From Siphonodentalium dalli (lineage: Eukaryota > Mollusca > Scaphopoda > Gadilida > Siphonodentaliidae), in assembly GCA_032622095.1 (NCBI GenBank), contig CP136065.1:35252732-35316731 (forward strand): 64,000 nt of DNA, read 5' to 3'. Below the pieces are notes generated by a model. That model saw nothing but the letters and a program-made list of their open reading frames with translations, had not been told where the DNA came from and ran no database searches. The translations under genes were made by a program, and so were the position numbers. Positions 7,500-19,759 of this stretch are shown piece after piece (the stretch's first letter is position 1; each line of letters opens with the position of its first letter).

Positions 7500-9368
7500 T
7501 GGGTGATTCCCCCTTAAACGGACAAATTGATGTCTCGTGTACAATTGTTCCATAAAAATATGATTGTGCCACAAACAAGACCTATTGTGGCCTTCCATTT
7601 CACTGAGGAGCATGTGGCACAACGTTATGGTATAACAGTATTGTAATATATCAACACATGCCTTTAGTTACATGATCAAAACAACGAGAAAACACGAAAA
7701 TCGCACTGTCTCATCGCCTAACTGCGAAATTTCATTTTATTCCTATTAAGTTATCTTACCTCTAATTGACAGAGAACGTGCAGTGTTATGTTATTTCTTG
7801 GACTGTTTATCTATGAATATCATTTATGATGCACGTTTTTCGTGGTTTGATGTAAATATTGACTCTGAAACATCGAAAACCGCCTGTCTCGAGAAATATC
7901 CACACCGCGACATTATTTACAATATAGGCTATCCCGGTTCCATTTTAACTAAGGTCAACAACCTACCATATGCATAAGAAAGTTTTGCCTTTTGACATTT
8001 TGTTTTGAAGATTTTGGACAATATAAAGAATCGAAACACATGAAAAATGAGACGAAAATAAGTGTACCCTCCAGCGCACCTTAATTAATGTCCACACCGC
8101 GATGCTATCAAAGGAACTATAAAATATGTCGGGAGACTACCAAAATTGCTCAAATAGTACACATGGGGTGAAGAATCGTGAATAAAAACGAATGGACGCC
8201 TGACATAAACAGAAAATGAAAAAAAAATGAAGAAAATATAAAAATTGTCCACACCGCGACATGTCCACACCTCGACGCAGAATAACGTTACAGCCAGCCA
8301 CAGACACATTTCACGATTAGAATATTTGGGTGGTTCTGTTGTAAAAGAGTCAACACGATGTACATACACATATAGTTCCTATTGGATGGGGGGGAATGAG
8401 TGAGTGAGTGGGGGGGGTGTGCTCAGATATAGAAGCAGATGACAATTTGAAAATCAACTGTTTCGGTACATTTCAACAATCGTTCTGCCTGTGGGACGAT
8501 TTCCGGCTCGTATGGTATAGCAAAGGCGTCAATGACACATTTTGGGCCATCGGAATATCTCACGGACAATTCAATCTGATTGAGCTCATCGAAAAACCCC
8601 TAAATACCAAATTTCAGTTCGATATCTTGAAACATGTAAGAGAAATCCATCGACATTGTTTTCTATTCACGGTAAATTCTCTTTGCAATTTGGCGAACCC
8701 CTTGAGGAACAGAGTTTGATTGACGTATGTTCACGTTGTCTACACCAGAGTTCCTCCGTCGTTTGGCGTCAAACCAAGTGTACGATGGACCAGGGCATGC
8801 CCGACTTGATAGGAATCGGCATTTATGCGATCAAATTCTGTTTCCTATGATCAGATCTGTACCTTGTATTCGTTGACCTCTTAGAGAGTTTGAACTCTAA
8901 GTCTCGCCCACAAAACACACAAATTTCCACCATCTATATTCAAATGGCCGTATCCCATAGACGTCTCAACGTGCGGAGCTGCATGTGCGATACGTCGTTT
9001 GGACATATACATCGTCGGCTACTCCGTGATGTACGTGTTGATAATTCAACTGTTAAAGGGCAAATGGCAAACAAGTGGCAAAAGTTTGGTTGGTTTCCAT
9101 TAATCATGATATTCGAATTAAACACGTTTTGGAGAAAGAGCGAATTTGACAATGACGTCGCCCTGATTCAACCCAGAAACGTCATTAGCACATGCTGTAA
9201 TGAACGACCTTGATTGGCCTTGACCTTGCCCAATAATTTGGCCAAATGTCATTTTCGTGGTCACCAATATCTGTGCTACATACTCGCATAAAATTCATCG
9301 GCATGTGACATATGTCATTTTTTCAGAATTTTCTGGACGAATTTGTTCATTTAAGGGAGAATCACCCA
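7500..9368. mobile_element. 1.87-kb non-autonomous DNA transposon carrying gene exons (copy 1)
   Basis: Left end TGGGTGATTC..CCTTAAA (from 7500) and right end TTTAAGG..GAATCACCCA (to 9368) are inverted repeats of ~22 bp, with weaker similarity continuing (acaaatt). Both ends are flanked by TATATA (7494-7499 and 9369-9374). Outside these, cattctct on the left and tgcgag on the right together restore the family-B palindrome sequence, i.e. the empty site. The interior has no transposase but has exon-like pieces of a Cys-loop receptor (8427-9061) and four tccacacc[g/t]cga words. Copies: 10731-12607 and 13979-15532 plus 26396-26705. Confidence 0.75.
8427..9061 (+). pseudogene. Cys-loop (nicotinic-type) receptor ligand-binding-domain exon relics, copy 1
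   Basis: Three separate blocks read like a Cys-loop receptor extracellular domain. Block A (8427-8635) encodes LWDDFRLVW, matching the W-x-D-x-x-L-x-W signature, and ends at a good donor (cat|gtaaga). Block B (8749-8850) follows tctacaccag in the same phase and encodes SSVVWRQTKCTMD, like the G-V-x-W strand leading to the first loop cysteine; it then stops. Block C (about 8921-9061) encodes WPYPIDVSTC, like the FPFD-x-Q-x-C end of the loop. A-B splicing is in phase. The acceptor of A is a G tract, B runs into a stop, and transmembrane helices are not found, so this is a fragment inside a transposon and not a working gene. Family assignment is by motif memory. Confidence 0.45.
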
Positions 9369-9656
9369 TATATATGCGAGCATCGCATATAAAAGAGAAT
9401 ACCTTGACCTTGTAAGCCAGTGCATTCTCTTAAATATGCGAGACTCGCATATTTTAGAGACCACTGGCACAGGATCTTTATTGCTGCACCAGCCATGAAT
9501 TCAGCCTGTGACGCCATGACACATTCTTGTTAAAGAGCCCACCGTCCAAACTATGATATTTCAGAGTGATTAATTGTTGTGTTTCAACACTTATGGTGTG
9601 CATGTTGAGGTACCATTTTCAAGATTGTCGTGTGCAATCTTGCTCATTAGCACTTT

Positions 9657-10605
9657 TAGTAGAAAAAATATGATCAGACACGATTTCCCAAGGGATTTTG
9701 CAGTATTGTTAAATAATCACACATAAATCTTTCACACCACTTTTGAACAGTTATCGATTCTCTCTTAAGCGTCGGCGATAAGTCGACATTTAAACATTAT
9801 TTCATTGCACGGTACACCGGTCGTTATAAAATGGCTCACCCCAATGCCCGTGACCACTTGTTCTAGCCTTGAAATTGTGCGTCCGTCCCCAGATGGTGAA
9901 TTTAGTGATGCTACCCCCGCTTATCGGGCTAGCATCACCAAATTCACCCTCTGGGGACCTCATTCTGCTTGCACCCCAGCAGAATGAGGTTCCCAGATGG
10001 TGAATTTGGTGATGCTAGCCCGCTATGCGGGGTAGCATCACTAAATTCACCCCCCCCCCCCGGGACCTCATTCTGCAAATGCCAGACAAAAGTGTTGTTT
10101 TTTCGACAAAATTTCAGTCACTTTATTAATTCCAACCCCGGTGGACTTCCCTCTTTTGTCGTGACCCTGCAAGTTAAGCAACAAGTACAAGCCTTGAAAT
10201 AGTGTGTTGGTCATTTGCAGAATGAGGTTCCCAGGGGGTGAATTTAGTTATGCATAGCGGGCTAGCATCACCAAATTCACACTCTGTGAACCTCATTCTG
10301 CTGAGGTGTAAGCAGAATGAGGTCCCCAGAGGGTGAATTTGGTGTTGCTAGCCCGCAATGCGGGGTAGCATAACTAAATTCACCTTCTGGGGGACAGACG
10401 CACTATTTCAAGGCTAGAACAAGTAGTCACGGGCATTTTATAACGACCGTTGCCTTTGAAATAATGTTTAATTGTCGATTTATCGCCGACGCTTAAGAGA
10501 AACTCGATAACTGTTCAAAAGTGGTGTGAAAGATTTATGTGTGATTATTTAACAATACTGCAAAATCCCTTGGGAAATCGTGTCTGATCATATTTTTTCT
10601 ACTAA
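9657..10605. mobile_element. ~950-bp foldback element with ~220-bp arms (copy 2)
   Basis: Left arm ~9657-9893 and right arm ~10386-10605 are reverse complements over more than 200 bp (for example gtagaaaaaatatgatcag against its complement at the right end). The interior is a run of palindromic family-A MITE segments around 9890-10385. The same structure is at ~12896-13845 in copy 3. It is cut short on the left in copy 1 (6605-7374). No transposase ORF. No clear target duplication found at the ends. Confidence 0.8.
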
Positions 10606-10730
10606 CAGTTGCTTAACTTGCAGCGTCACGGCAAGAGGGAAGTCGCCCCCATCTCGTCCACCGGGGTTGGAATTAATAAAGTGACTGAAATTTTGGCGAA
10701 AAACACTTTGCCAATACATTCTCTTATATA

Positions 10731-12607
10731 TGGGTGATTCCCCCTTAAACGGACAAATTGATGTCTCGTGTACAATTGTTCCATAAAAATATGATTGTGC
10801 CACAAACAAGACCTATTGTGGCCTTCCATTTCACTGAGGAGCATGTGGCACAACGTTATGGTATAACAGTATTGTAATATATCAACACATGCCTTTAGTT
10901 ACATGATCAAAACAACGAGAAAACACGAAAATCGCACTGTCTCATCGCCTAACTGCGAAATTTCATTTTATTCCTATTAAGTTATCTTACCTCTAATTGA
11001 CAGAGAACGTGCAGTGTTATGTTATTTCTTGGACTGTTTATCTATGAATATCATTTATGATGCACGTTTTTCGTGGTTTGATGTAAATATTGACTCTGAA
11101 ACATCGAAAACCGCCTGTCTCGAGAAATATCCACACCGCGACATTATTTACAATATAGGCTATCCCGGTTCCATTTTAACTAAGGTCAACAACCTACCAT
11201 ATGCATAAGAAAGTTTTGCCTTTTGACATTTTGTTTTGAAGATTTTGGACAATATAAAGAATCGAAACACATGAAAAATGAGACGAAAATAAGTGTACCC
11301 TCCAGCGCACCTTAATTAATGTCCACACCGCGATGCTATCAAAGGAACTATAAAATATGTCGGGAGACTACCAAAATTGCTCAAATAGTACACATGGGGT
11401 GAAGAATCGTGAATAAAAACGAATGGACGCCTGACATAAACAGAAAATGAAAAAAAAATGAAGAAAATATAAAAATTGTCCACACCGCGACATGTCCACA
11501 CCTCGACGCAGAATAACGTTACAGCCAGCCACAGACACATTTCACGATTAGAATATTTGGGTGGTTCTGTTGTAAAAGAGTCAACACGATGTACATACAC
11601 ATATAGTTCCTATTGGATGGGGGGGGGGAATGAGTGAGTGAGTGGGGGGGGGGGTGTGCTCAGATATAGAAGCAGATGATAATTTGAAAATCAACTGTTT
11701 CGGTACATTTCAACAATCGTTCTGCCTGTGGGACGATTTCCGGCTCGTATGGTATAGCAAAGGCGTCAATGACACATTTTGGGCCATCGGAATATCTCAC
11801 GGACAATTCAATCTGATTGAGCTCATCGAAAAACCCCTAAATACCAAATTTCAGTTCGATATCTTGAAACATGTAAGAGAAATCCATCGACATTGTTTTC
11901 TATTCACGGTAAATTCTCTTTGCAATTTGGCGAACCCCTTGAGGAACAGAGTTTGATTGACGTATGTTCACGTTGTCTACACCAGAGTTCCTCCGTCGTT
12001 TGGCGTCAAACCAAGTGTACGATGGACCAGGGCATGCCCGACTTGATAGGAATCGGCATTTATGCGATCAAATTCTGTTTCCTATGATCAGATCTGTACC
12101 TTGTATTCGTTGACCTCTTAGAGAGTTTGAACTCTAAGTCTCGCCCACAAAACACACAAATTTCCACCATCTATATTCAAATGGCCGTATCCCATAGACG
12201 TCTCAACGTGCGGAGCTGCATGTGCGATACGTCGTTTGGACATATACATCGTCGGCTACTCCGTGATGTACGTGTTGATAATTCAACTGTTAAAGGGCAA
12301 ATGGCAAACAAGTGGCAAAAGTTTGGTTGGTTTCCATTAATCATGATATTCGAATTAAACACACGTTTTGGAGAAAGAGCGAATTTGACAATGACGTCGC
12401 CCTGATTCAACCCAGAAACGTCATTAGCACATGCTGTAATGAACGACCTTGATTGGCCTTGACCTTGCCCAATAATTTGGCCAAATGTCATTTTCGTGGT
12501 CACCAATATCTGTGCTACATACTCGCATAAAATTCATCGGCATGTGACATATGTCATTTTTTCAGAATTTTCTGGACGAATTTGTTCATTTAAGGGAGAA
12601 TCACCCA
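10731..12607. mobile_element. 1.87-kb exon-carrying transposon (copy 2)
   Basis: Same terminal inverted repeats and TATATA flanks as the element at 7500-9368, and nearly the same interior. The G tract before the first exon-like block is longer (11644-11654). Confidence 0.75.
11664..12298 (+). pseudogene. Cys-loop receptor exon relics, copy 2
   Basis: Same three blocks as at 8427-9061: A 11664-11872, B 11986-12087, C about 12158-12298. Coding content is unchanged between copies, but this reflects recent duplication of the whole unit and says nothing about selection. Confidence 0.45.
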
Positions 12608-12895
12608 TATATATGCGAGCATCGCATATAAAAGAGAATACCTTGACCTTGTAAGCCAGTGCATTCTCTTAAATATGCGAGACTCGCATATTTTAGAGAC
12701 CACTGGCACAGGATCTTTATTGCTGCACCAGCCATGAATTCAGCCTGTGACGCCATGACACATTCTTGTTAAAGAGCCCACCGTCCAAACTATGATATTT
12801 CAGAGTGATTAATTGTTGTGTTTCAACACTTATGGTGTGCATGTTGAGGTACCATTTTCAAGATTGTCGTGTGCAATCTTGCTCATTAGCACTTT

Positions 12896-13845
12896 TAGTA
12901 GAAAAAATATGATCAGACACGATTTCCCAAGGGATTTTGCAGTATTGTTAAATAATCACACATAAATCTTTCACACCACTTTTGAACAGTTATCGATTCT
13001 CTCTTAAGCGTCGGCGATAAGTCGACATTTAAACATTATTTCATTGCACGGTACACCGGTCGTTATAAAATGGCTCACCCCAATGCCCGTGACCACTTGT
13101 TCTAGCCTTGAAATTGTGCGTCTGTCCCCAGATGGTGAATTTAGTGATGCTACCCCGCTTATCGGGCTAGCATCACCAAATTCACCCTCTGGGGACCTCA
13201 TTCTGCTTGCACCCCAGCAGAATGAGGTTCCCAGATGGTGAATTTGGTGATGCTAGCCCGCTATGCGGGGTAGCATCACTAAATTCACCCCCCCCCCCCG
13301 GGACCTCATTCTGCAAATGCCAGACAAAGTGTTGTTTTTTCGACAAAATTTCAGTCACTTTATTAATTCCAACCCCGGTGGACTTCCCTCTTTTGTCGTG
13401 ACCCTGCAAGTTAAGCAACAAGTACAAGCCTTGAAATAGTGTGTCGGTCATTTGCAGAATGAGGTTCCCAGGGGGTGAATTTAGTTATGCATAGCGGGCT
13501 AGCATCACCAAATTCACACTCTGTGAACCTCATTCTGCTGAGGTGTAAGCAGAATGAGGTCCCCAGAGGGTGAATTTTGGTGTTGCTAGCCCGCAATGCG
13601 GGGTAGCATAACTAAATTCACCTTCTGGGGGACAGACGCACTATTTCAAGGCTAGAACAAGTAGTCACGGGCATTTTATAACGACCGTTGCCTTTGAAAT
13701 AATGTTTAATTGTCGATTTATCGCCGACGCTTAAGAGAAACTCGATAACTGTTCAAAAGTGGTGTGAAAGATTTATGTGTGATTATTTAACAATACTGCA
13801 AAATCCCTTGGGAAATCGTGTCTGATCATATTTTTTCTACTAACA
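12896..13845. mobile_element. ~950-bp foldback element (copy 3)
   Basis: Same arms and nested family-A palindromes as the element at 9657-10605, offset by 3,239-3,240 bases, with one extra base near 13578. Confidence 0.8.
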
Positions 13846-13978
13846 GTTGCTTAACTTGCAGCGTCACGGCAAGAGGGAAGTCGCCCCCATCTCGTCCACC
13901 GGGGTTGGAATTAATAAAGTGACTGAAATTTTGGCGAAAAACACTTTGCCAATACATTCTCTTATATATGGGTGATTC

Positions 13979-15532
13979 CCCCTTAAACGGACAAATTGAT
14001 GTCTCGTGTACAATTGTTCCATAAAAATATGATTGTGCCACAAACAAGACCTATTGTGGCCTTCCATTTCACTGAGGAGCATGTGGCACAACGTTATGGT
14101 ATAACAGTATTGTAATATATCAACACATGCCTTTAGTTACATGATCAAAACAACGAGAAAACACGAAAATCGCACTGTCTCATCGCCTAACTGCGAAATT
14201 TCATTTTATTCCTATTAAGTTATCTTACCTCTAATTGACAGAGAACGTGCAGTGTTATGTTATTTCTTGGACTGTTTATCTATGAATATCATTTATGATG
14301 CACGTTTTTCGTGGTTTGATGTAAATATTGACTCTGAAACATCGAAAACCGCCTGTCTCGAGAAATATCCACACCGCGACATTATTTACAATATAGGCTA
14401 TCCCGGTTCCATTTTAACTAAGGTCAACAACCTACCATATGCATAAGAAAGTTTTGCCTTTTGACATTTTGTTTTGAAGATTTTGGACAATATAAAGAAT
14501 CGAAACACATGAAAAATGAGACGAAAATAAGTGTACCCTCCAGCGCACCTTAATTAATGTCCACACCGCGATGCTATCAAAGGAACTATAAAATATGTCG
14601 GGAGACTACCAAAATTGCTCAAATAGTACACATGGGGTGAAGAATCGTGAATAAAAACGAATGGACGCCTGACATAAACAGAAAATGAAAAAAAAATGAA
14701 GAAAATATAAAAATTGTCCACACCGCGACATGTCCACACCTCGACGCAGAATAACGTTACAGCCAGCCACAGACACATTTCACGATTAGAATATTTGGGT
14801 GGTTCTGTTGTAAAAGAGTCAACACGATGTACATACACATATAGTTCCTATTGGATGGGGGGGGGAATGAGTGAGTGAGTGGGGGGGGGTGTGCTCAGAT
14901 ATAGAAGCAGATGACAATTTGAAAATCAACTGTTTCGGTACATTTCAACAATCGTTCTGCCTGTGGGACGATTTCCGGCTCGTATGGTATAGCAAAGGCG
15001 TCAATGACACATTTTGGGCCATCGGAATATCTCACGGACAATTCAATCTGATTGAGCTCATCGAAAAACCCCTAAATACCAAATTTCAGTTCGATATCTT
15101 GAAACATGTAAGAGAAATCCATCGACATTGTTTTCTATTCACGGTAAATTCTCTTTGCAATTTGGCGAACCCCTTGAGGAACAGAGTTTGATTGACGTAT
15201 GTTCACGTTGTCTACACCAGAGTTCCTCCGTCGTTTGGCGTCAAACCAAGTGTACGATGGACCAGGGCATGCCCGACTTGATAGGAATCGGCATTTATGC
15301 GATCAAATTCTGTTTCCTATGATCAGATCTGTACCTTGTATTCGTTGACCTCTTAGAGAGTTTGAACTCTAAGTCTCGCCCACAAAACACACAAATTTCC
15401 ACCATCTATATTCAAATGGCCGTATCCCATAGACGTCTCAACGTGCGGAGCTGCATGTGCGATACGTCGTTTGGACATATACATCGTCGGCTACTCCGTG
15501 ATGTACGTGTTGATAATTCAACTGTTAAAGGG
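13979..15532. mobile_element. 1.87-kb exon-carrying transposon (copy 3, left part)
   Basis: Left inverted repeat and most of the interior are present. The copy is broken at TTAAAGGG (15525-15532), inside the third exon-like block. Its right part is at 26396-26705. Confidence 0.75.
14899..15532 (+). pseudogene. Cys-loop receptor exon relics, copy 3
   Basis: Blocks A (14899-15107), B (15221-15322) and the start of C are present. Block C is cut by the TTAAAGGG junction at 15525-15532. Confidence 0.45.
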
Positions 15533-15689
15533 GCACTTTGATTATTGCGATATAACCAAGATGCGGGCCCCGTTGGTTCAGAGTACCCGGATGAAGATAA
15601 TTAATCGAGTATGCTTCTCACAGTACGAGCTAACTGCATGGCCTCCTAATAGCTATAGCCTGATACCGGAGTACGACGCGTATGTCTCT

Positions 15690-15763
15690 TTGGAAAGCAG
15701 ACGAAATTCCTAAACGATGTACATCTGTTAGGAATTTCGTCGGCTTTTCAAAGAGACAGGCTA
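15690..15763. repeat. Perfect-stem hairpin near the left end of the inserted segment
   Basis: gtctctttggaaagc..gacgaaattcctaa pairs with ttaggaatttcgtc..gcttttcaaagagac around a ~14-base loop. It lies 160 bases inside the 15533 junction. No gene recognised from 15533 to 16234 otherwise; ORFs there have no recognisable product. Confidence 0.7.
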
Positions 15764-16234
15764 TTTGGCCATGCGTTTGTCACAACAGACCTGTTTCTTG
15801 CGTGCATGCATAATTCGTGTTTTATTGATAGTAATGATGAAAAGAGTAATGGCTTGTATTAATCGAATAATATAAGTTAGTTTGCCGCATCGTAATCAGG
15901 ATGGACTTTATTTTACCTGCAGCTACGGACTGTTCATTCTTGAAAGTGCAGCCTATACTCGTATAGTAAAACTCGAAATTATGCTTTCAAGATTCATATC
16001 AAGGCGACGTCCAGACGCGGGATGTTGGTCAGTTTCTGTGCCGAGGCTAGGGACGTACATTAGCGATGGCGGGGTTGTTGACGGGGTGTCACGCGTGCAA
16101 ATATATACATGTAGTGACATTAGCACCAACCTTTACTAATAAAAATAAATTGAGTTCGTGTGTCTGTCCGGAAAAAGGCGACAAAACGACTTAACCCCTC
16201 TGAAAATGTGGACATAGGGTCATATCATACACGT

Positions 16235-18267
16235 AACCCGGGGATTAAGGGCGCTAATAATGTTTATGACTTTGGCTATATATAGGCGATCAAACGAAGT
16301 GGCAGATCGGCAGATTAAAAACAAAATCGAAATGTTTTTGAATTTGGGAATAGATTTTTACAATATGTTTTGCTCAATCCTATTTTATGGATGTTAGTGT
16401 TGAAGACTATTATAATATTTAAGGAAGGGGCAGTCCTGTCAACAAATTTGGTATTTTGAAAATAAATTGATTTTGAAGCCATTTTCACCAAGCTTGGTGT
16501 TATTTCTTTAAAATGGGGAATTTGACCCTAAAAATAATATAATAAAAAAAATTCCCGGACCCCTGTGTCTTATATATATGTACTTTTAGTATTATGACCA
16601 ATTTGTGCCAGGGGCCAGTGGTAGTACTATTCATGTGTGTTTCCGAATACGTTGTTCGAATAAATAGGATTATCTTTATTTGTGGCTGAGACATGAGAAG
16701 CTGCATAATTTGATAAATAAAACGCTATTTCAGAATGCATTTTAGCTCAAGCTGCTGAACATGAAAATTCAAGTTGAGATATTGCCAATTTTCCATGGGT
16801 TGGTATCCATCGCCAGTGGTTTCCGAACATAAGTATACGTCCGTCGACAATTTCCATTGGCATAGGCTACAGGTTGTAACTTTGGTCGGATCATTATGAA
16901 ATTAGGCATGACTGTTGGAATTGGTAACATATAGATTGGGAACGAGTCATTTTGTGGGCCAGTCGGCAAAAACATGCATCATATATCTCAAATTTCAATC
17001 TATATAGTATATATACGGGCTAGATTCCGCCATGCACCGAAAGCGTCAAAATGTTCGATATTAGCGCATGTTTCGGCGCGCCGAAAGCGACAAAACGTGC
17101 GCCGTAACGACGCACATTTTGTCGCTTTCGGCGCGTTACTAATGGCGCACTTTTTGTCGCTTTCTGCGCGTCGAAACATGCGTTAATATCTCACATTTTG
17201 TCGTTTTCGGTGGCGGCATCTAGCCCGTATACTATATATAGATTGAAATTTGAGATATATGTTTCCTAATGGCGCCGAAAGCGCCATTAGGAAATGGTCC
17301 TAATAGTATTCCATACCAATGATATTCCAACCCGGGGATTAAGGGCGCTGATAATGTTTATAACTGTTGCTATATATAGGCGATCAAACGGACGGGCAGA
17401 TCGGCAGATTTTAAAAAAATCGATCATTTTTTGGAATTTGGGAATGGATTTTTAAAACTTGTTTTGCTTTATCCCATTTTATGGATGTTAGTTTTAAAGA
17501 CTATTATACTATTTAAGGAAGGGGCAGTCCTGTCAACACATTTGGTATTTTGAAAAAATTGTGATTTTGAAGCCATTTTCACCAAGCTTGGTGTTATTTC
17601 TTTAAAGTGGGGAATGTGACCCTAAAAATAATATAATAACAAAAAATTCCGGTCCCCCAGGGACCCCTGTGTCTGATATATATGTACTTTTAGTATTATG
17701 ACCATTTTGTGCCAGGGACCGGTGGTTGTACTATTCATTTGTGTTTCCGAATACGTTGTTCGAATAAATAGGATTATCATTATTTATGACTGAGACATGA
17801 GAAGCTGCATAATTTGATATGTAAGACTCTATTTCAGCATCCATTTTAGCTCAAGCTGCTGAATATGAAAATTCAAGTTGAGATATTGCCAATTTGCCAT
17901 GGTTTGGTATACCCATCGCCAATCACTGTGGTTTGCGAACATAAGTACGTCCGTCGACAATTTCCATTGGCATAGGCTACAGGTTGTAACTTTGGTCGGA
18001 TCATTGTGAAATTTGCCATGACTGTTGACATTGGTAACATGTAGATTGGGAACGAGTCATTTTGTGGGCCAGTCGGCAAAAACATGTATCATATATCTCA
18101 AATTTCAATCTATATAGTATACGGTCTAGATTCCGCCATGCACCGTAACGACGCACATTTGTCGCTTTCGGCGCGTTACTAATGGCACACTTTTTGTCGC
18201 TTTCGGCGCGCACCGAAAGCGCCATTAGGAAGTGGCCATAATAGTATTACATACAATTGATATTCTA
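16235..18267. repeat. ~1.1-kb tandem duplication containing palindromes
   Basis: Copy 1 (16235-17328) and copy 2 (17329-18267) both start aacccggggattaaggg and run in parallel through cgatcaaacg, aaggaaggggcagtcctgtc and gttcgaataaataggatt. Each ends in an inverted-repeat segment (16979-17262, and a shorter 18088-18235) rich in cgaaagcg and tgtcgcttt words. The copies are clearly diverged. No coding content seen. Confidence 0.85.
16979..17262. repeat. 284-bp imperfect palindrome (tcgctttcggcgcg type)
   Basis: Outer arms atatatctcaaatttcaatc (16981) and its complement (ending 17261) enclose gggctagattccgcc against ggcggcatctagccc, then repeated cgaaagcgacaaaa/ttttgtcgctttcg words. It looks like a foldback MITE. 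A shortened form is at 18088-18235. Confidence 0.8.
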
Positions 18268-18419
18268 ATGCAATTATTATGCTGATCGCCTCATCATTCT
18301 TTGTGTCTGGCGAATTACAATTCATGCTAATGGCAGACATTTGTATATGGCGCTATCACAACGATCATGACATTTGGAACTTATTCCCTTCCCTATATAT
18401 ATATTCCTTATTTTCAAAA

Positions 18420-18660
18420 ATGTCGCTTTCGGCTGACTTGACGGCATGGGTGTGTGGCCCGCCCCAAATACCACATAGAAACACCCCGACCTCCACCCAT
18501 CACCCCCCGCGGGTGGTACCACCCCGAGGGGTGAAAATTGGGTATGGACCATTTTCGAGAATGGTAAGGATTTCGACCGATTTAACGGAATGTGTGGGTG
18601 GCCCGCCCTAAATACCACCTAAAAACACTCCTAGCCACCACGTATCACCCCCGGGTGGTA
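18420..18660. repeat. Two-copy ~143-bp repeat, C-rich
   Basis: A ggcccgccc..aaataccac..aaaacac..caccc block occurs at ~18457 and again at ~18600. Each copy is followed by a cccgggtggta-like palindromic word. No coding support. Confidence 0.65.
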
Positions 18661-18740
18661 GGCCTACCTCCCAACCCAAAACATATAATATATGGGAGGC
18701 CAAATTCACATTTAATAATGAATTGCCACATATTGTGCTT

Positions 18741-19389
18741 AAAGGGGTACTGTACACAAAGATAGGCGATTTTTTTATTTACTCCCATTGAAATAACTTT
18801 CAAGTTAGATTGTGTTCGTGTTATATGAGTTTCGTATAAACCTAATTTAGCTAAGAAAATATTGATCTTGGAAACAAAAATATTACGATTTCAAACTACG
18901 CGCCATGTGTTTGACCTTCACCGGAGAAGACGCAGCTCGCAGGAAGAACCGGAAGTTCATTGCTCACAGCTTCGATTGATGCATTCAATCTCTTCCATCG
19001 AACAATCTCACTCCCTATAAAATACTTGACTCTTTATGACTCTTGTTTCTTTCTCCGTTTTCCGAATCGGTTATAACGGGCCTTCTTTTGCAGGTAACAT
19101 GTTTTGTTTGCAACTCAATAATGTTCGCGAACGGCCGTCGATAAAAGACACGCAGCAGATGCGATTTCAAGAACGGTAACTCGTAATGGCATAATTCTCC
19201 ATTTTATGAATCCAGCCATAAATGAATTTATATTAAATAATTCAATTTTACTTTTACGATAGCCTATTACCCGGAACGTTTTCAGTAGACATCGTCGACT
19301 CAAATTAGTTATTTTATAATATAATATTCATATTAGATCGCTATTGTCACCGGGAATTTATTGAAATTGGGGTACAGTACCCCTTTAAG
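18741..19389. mobile_element. piggyBac-like MITE (TTAA) nested in the 18691 element
   Basis: Inverted ends AGGGGTACTGTAC and GTACAGTACCCCT are each bounded by TTAA, the piggyBac target signature. It interrupts the subterminal region of the surrounding element (tgtgc | gcgcaaat). About 650 bp; the interior has no ORF of note. Confidence 0.75.
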
Positions 19390-19759
19390 CGCAAATAGGG
19401 CATTTACGCTTAAGCGTAATTAATTACGCTTAATTGCACTTAATTGTGATTACTATCTAACCTACCCATAAACTACATGTTATTAGCATGACCTGGTGTA
19501 TCACCTAGCAACATAAGATGAGCATTGGGCTAATTTTGACCTGTACTCAACAGTCAAACTGTGAGTATGTGTTCAACAAGGAGAATCCCCTAATTACATA
19601 TTATCAGCATCCCTCTATCCAAAGAATTGATGTCGCCTTCCCGGAACTCTAGGAATGTTTTGTATGTTTTTAATGTATTTTTGCACAGATTTTAGCCTTT
19701 ACTATGGTAATATCCTATACATGCATGCTGTGTCACTGCATGAGGGCTTTCTTTCCTCA

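Larger units (their letters stand above)
6605..9752. repeat. 3.2-kb tandem unit, copy 1 (left-truncated)
   Basis: First of three head-to-tail copies. It begins inside the left arm of the foldback element, directly after the palindromic array, and is ~90 bp shorter than copy 2. The difference lies at about 7101-7131, where a palindromic MITE segment is replaced by a short filler. The unit contains the right foldback arm (to ~7374), a 1.87-kb transposon (7500-9368) and the left foldback arm of the next unit (from ~9657). Confidence 0.95.
9753..12991. repeat. 3.2-kb tandem unit, copy 2 (complete)
   Basis: Complete copy, period 3,239 to copy 3. Apart from homopolymer-length changes (G tracts near 11620-11655) and a few substitutions or short indels it is nearly identical to copies 1 and 3. 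This points to recent duplication or ongoing homogenisation. Confidence 0.95.
12992..15532. repeat. 3.2-kb tandem unit, copy 3 (interrupted)
   Basis: Copy 3 matches copy 2 until TTAAAGGG at 15525-15532, then unrelated sequence starts. The continuation of the unit resumes at 26396 after a second TTAAAGGG (26388-26395) and runs to 26705. Copy 3 is therefore split by about 10.9 kb. Confidence 0.9.

Noticed and set aside
7357-7622. Minus-strand ORFs of 73-75 aa, identical in all three units
   Set aside because: Overlapping frames crossing a foldback arm and a transposon end. Identity between units comes from recent DNA duplication.
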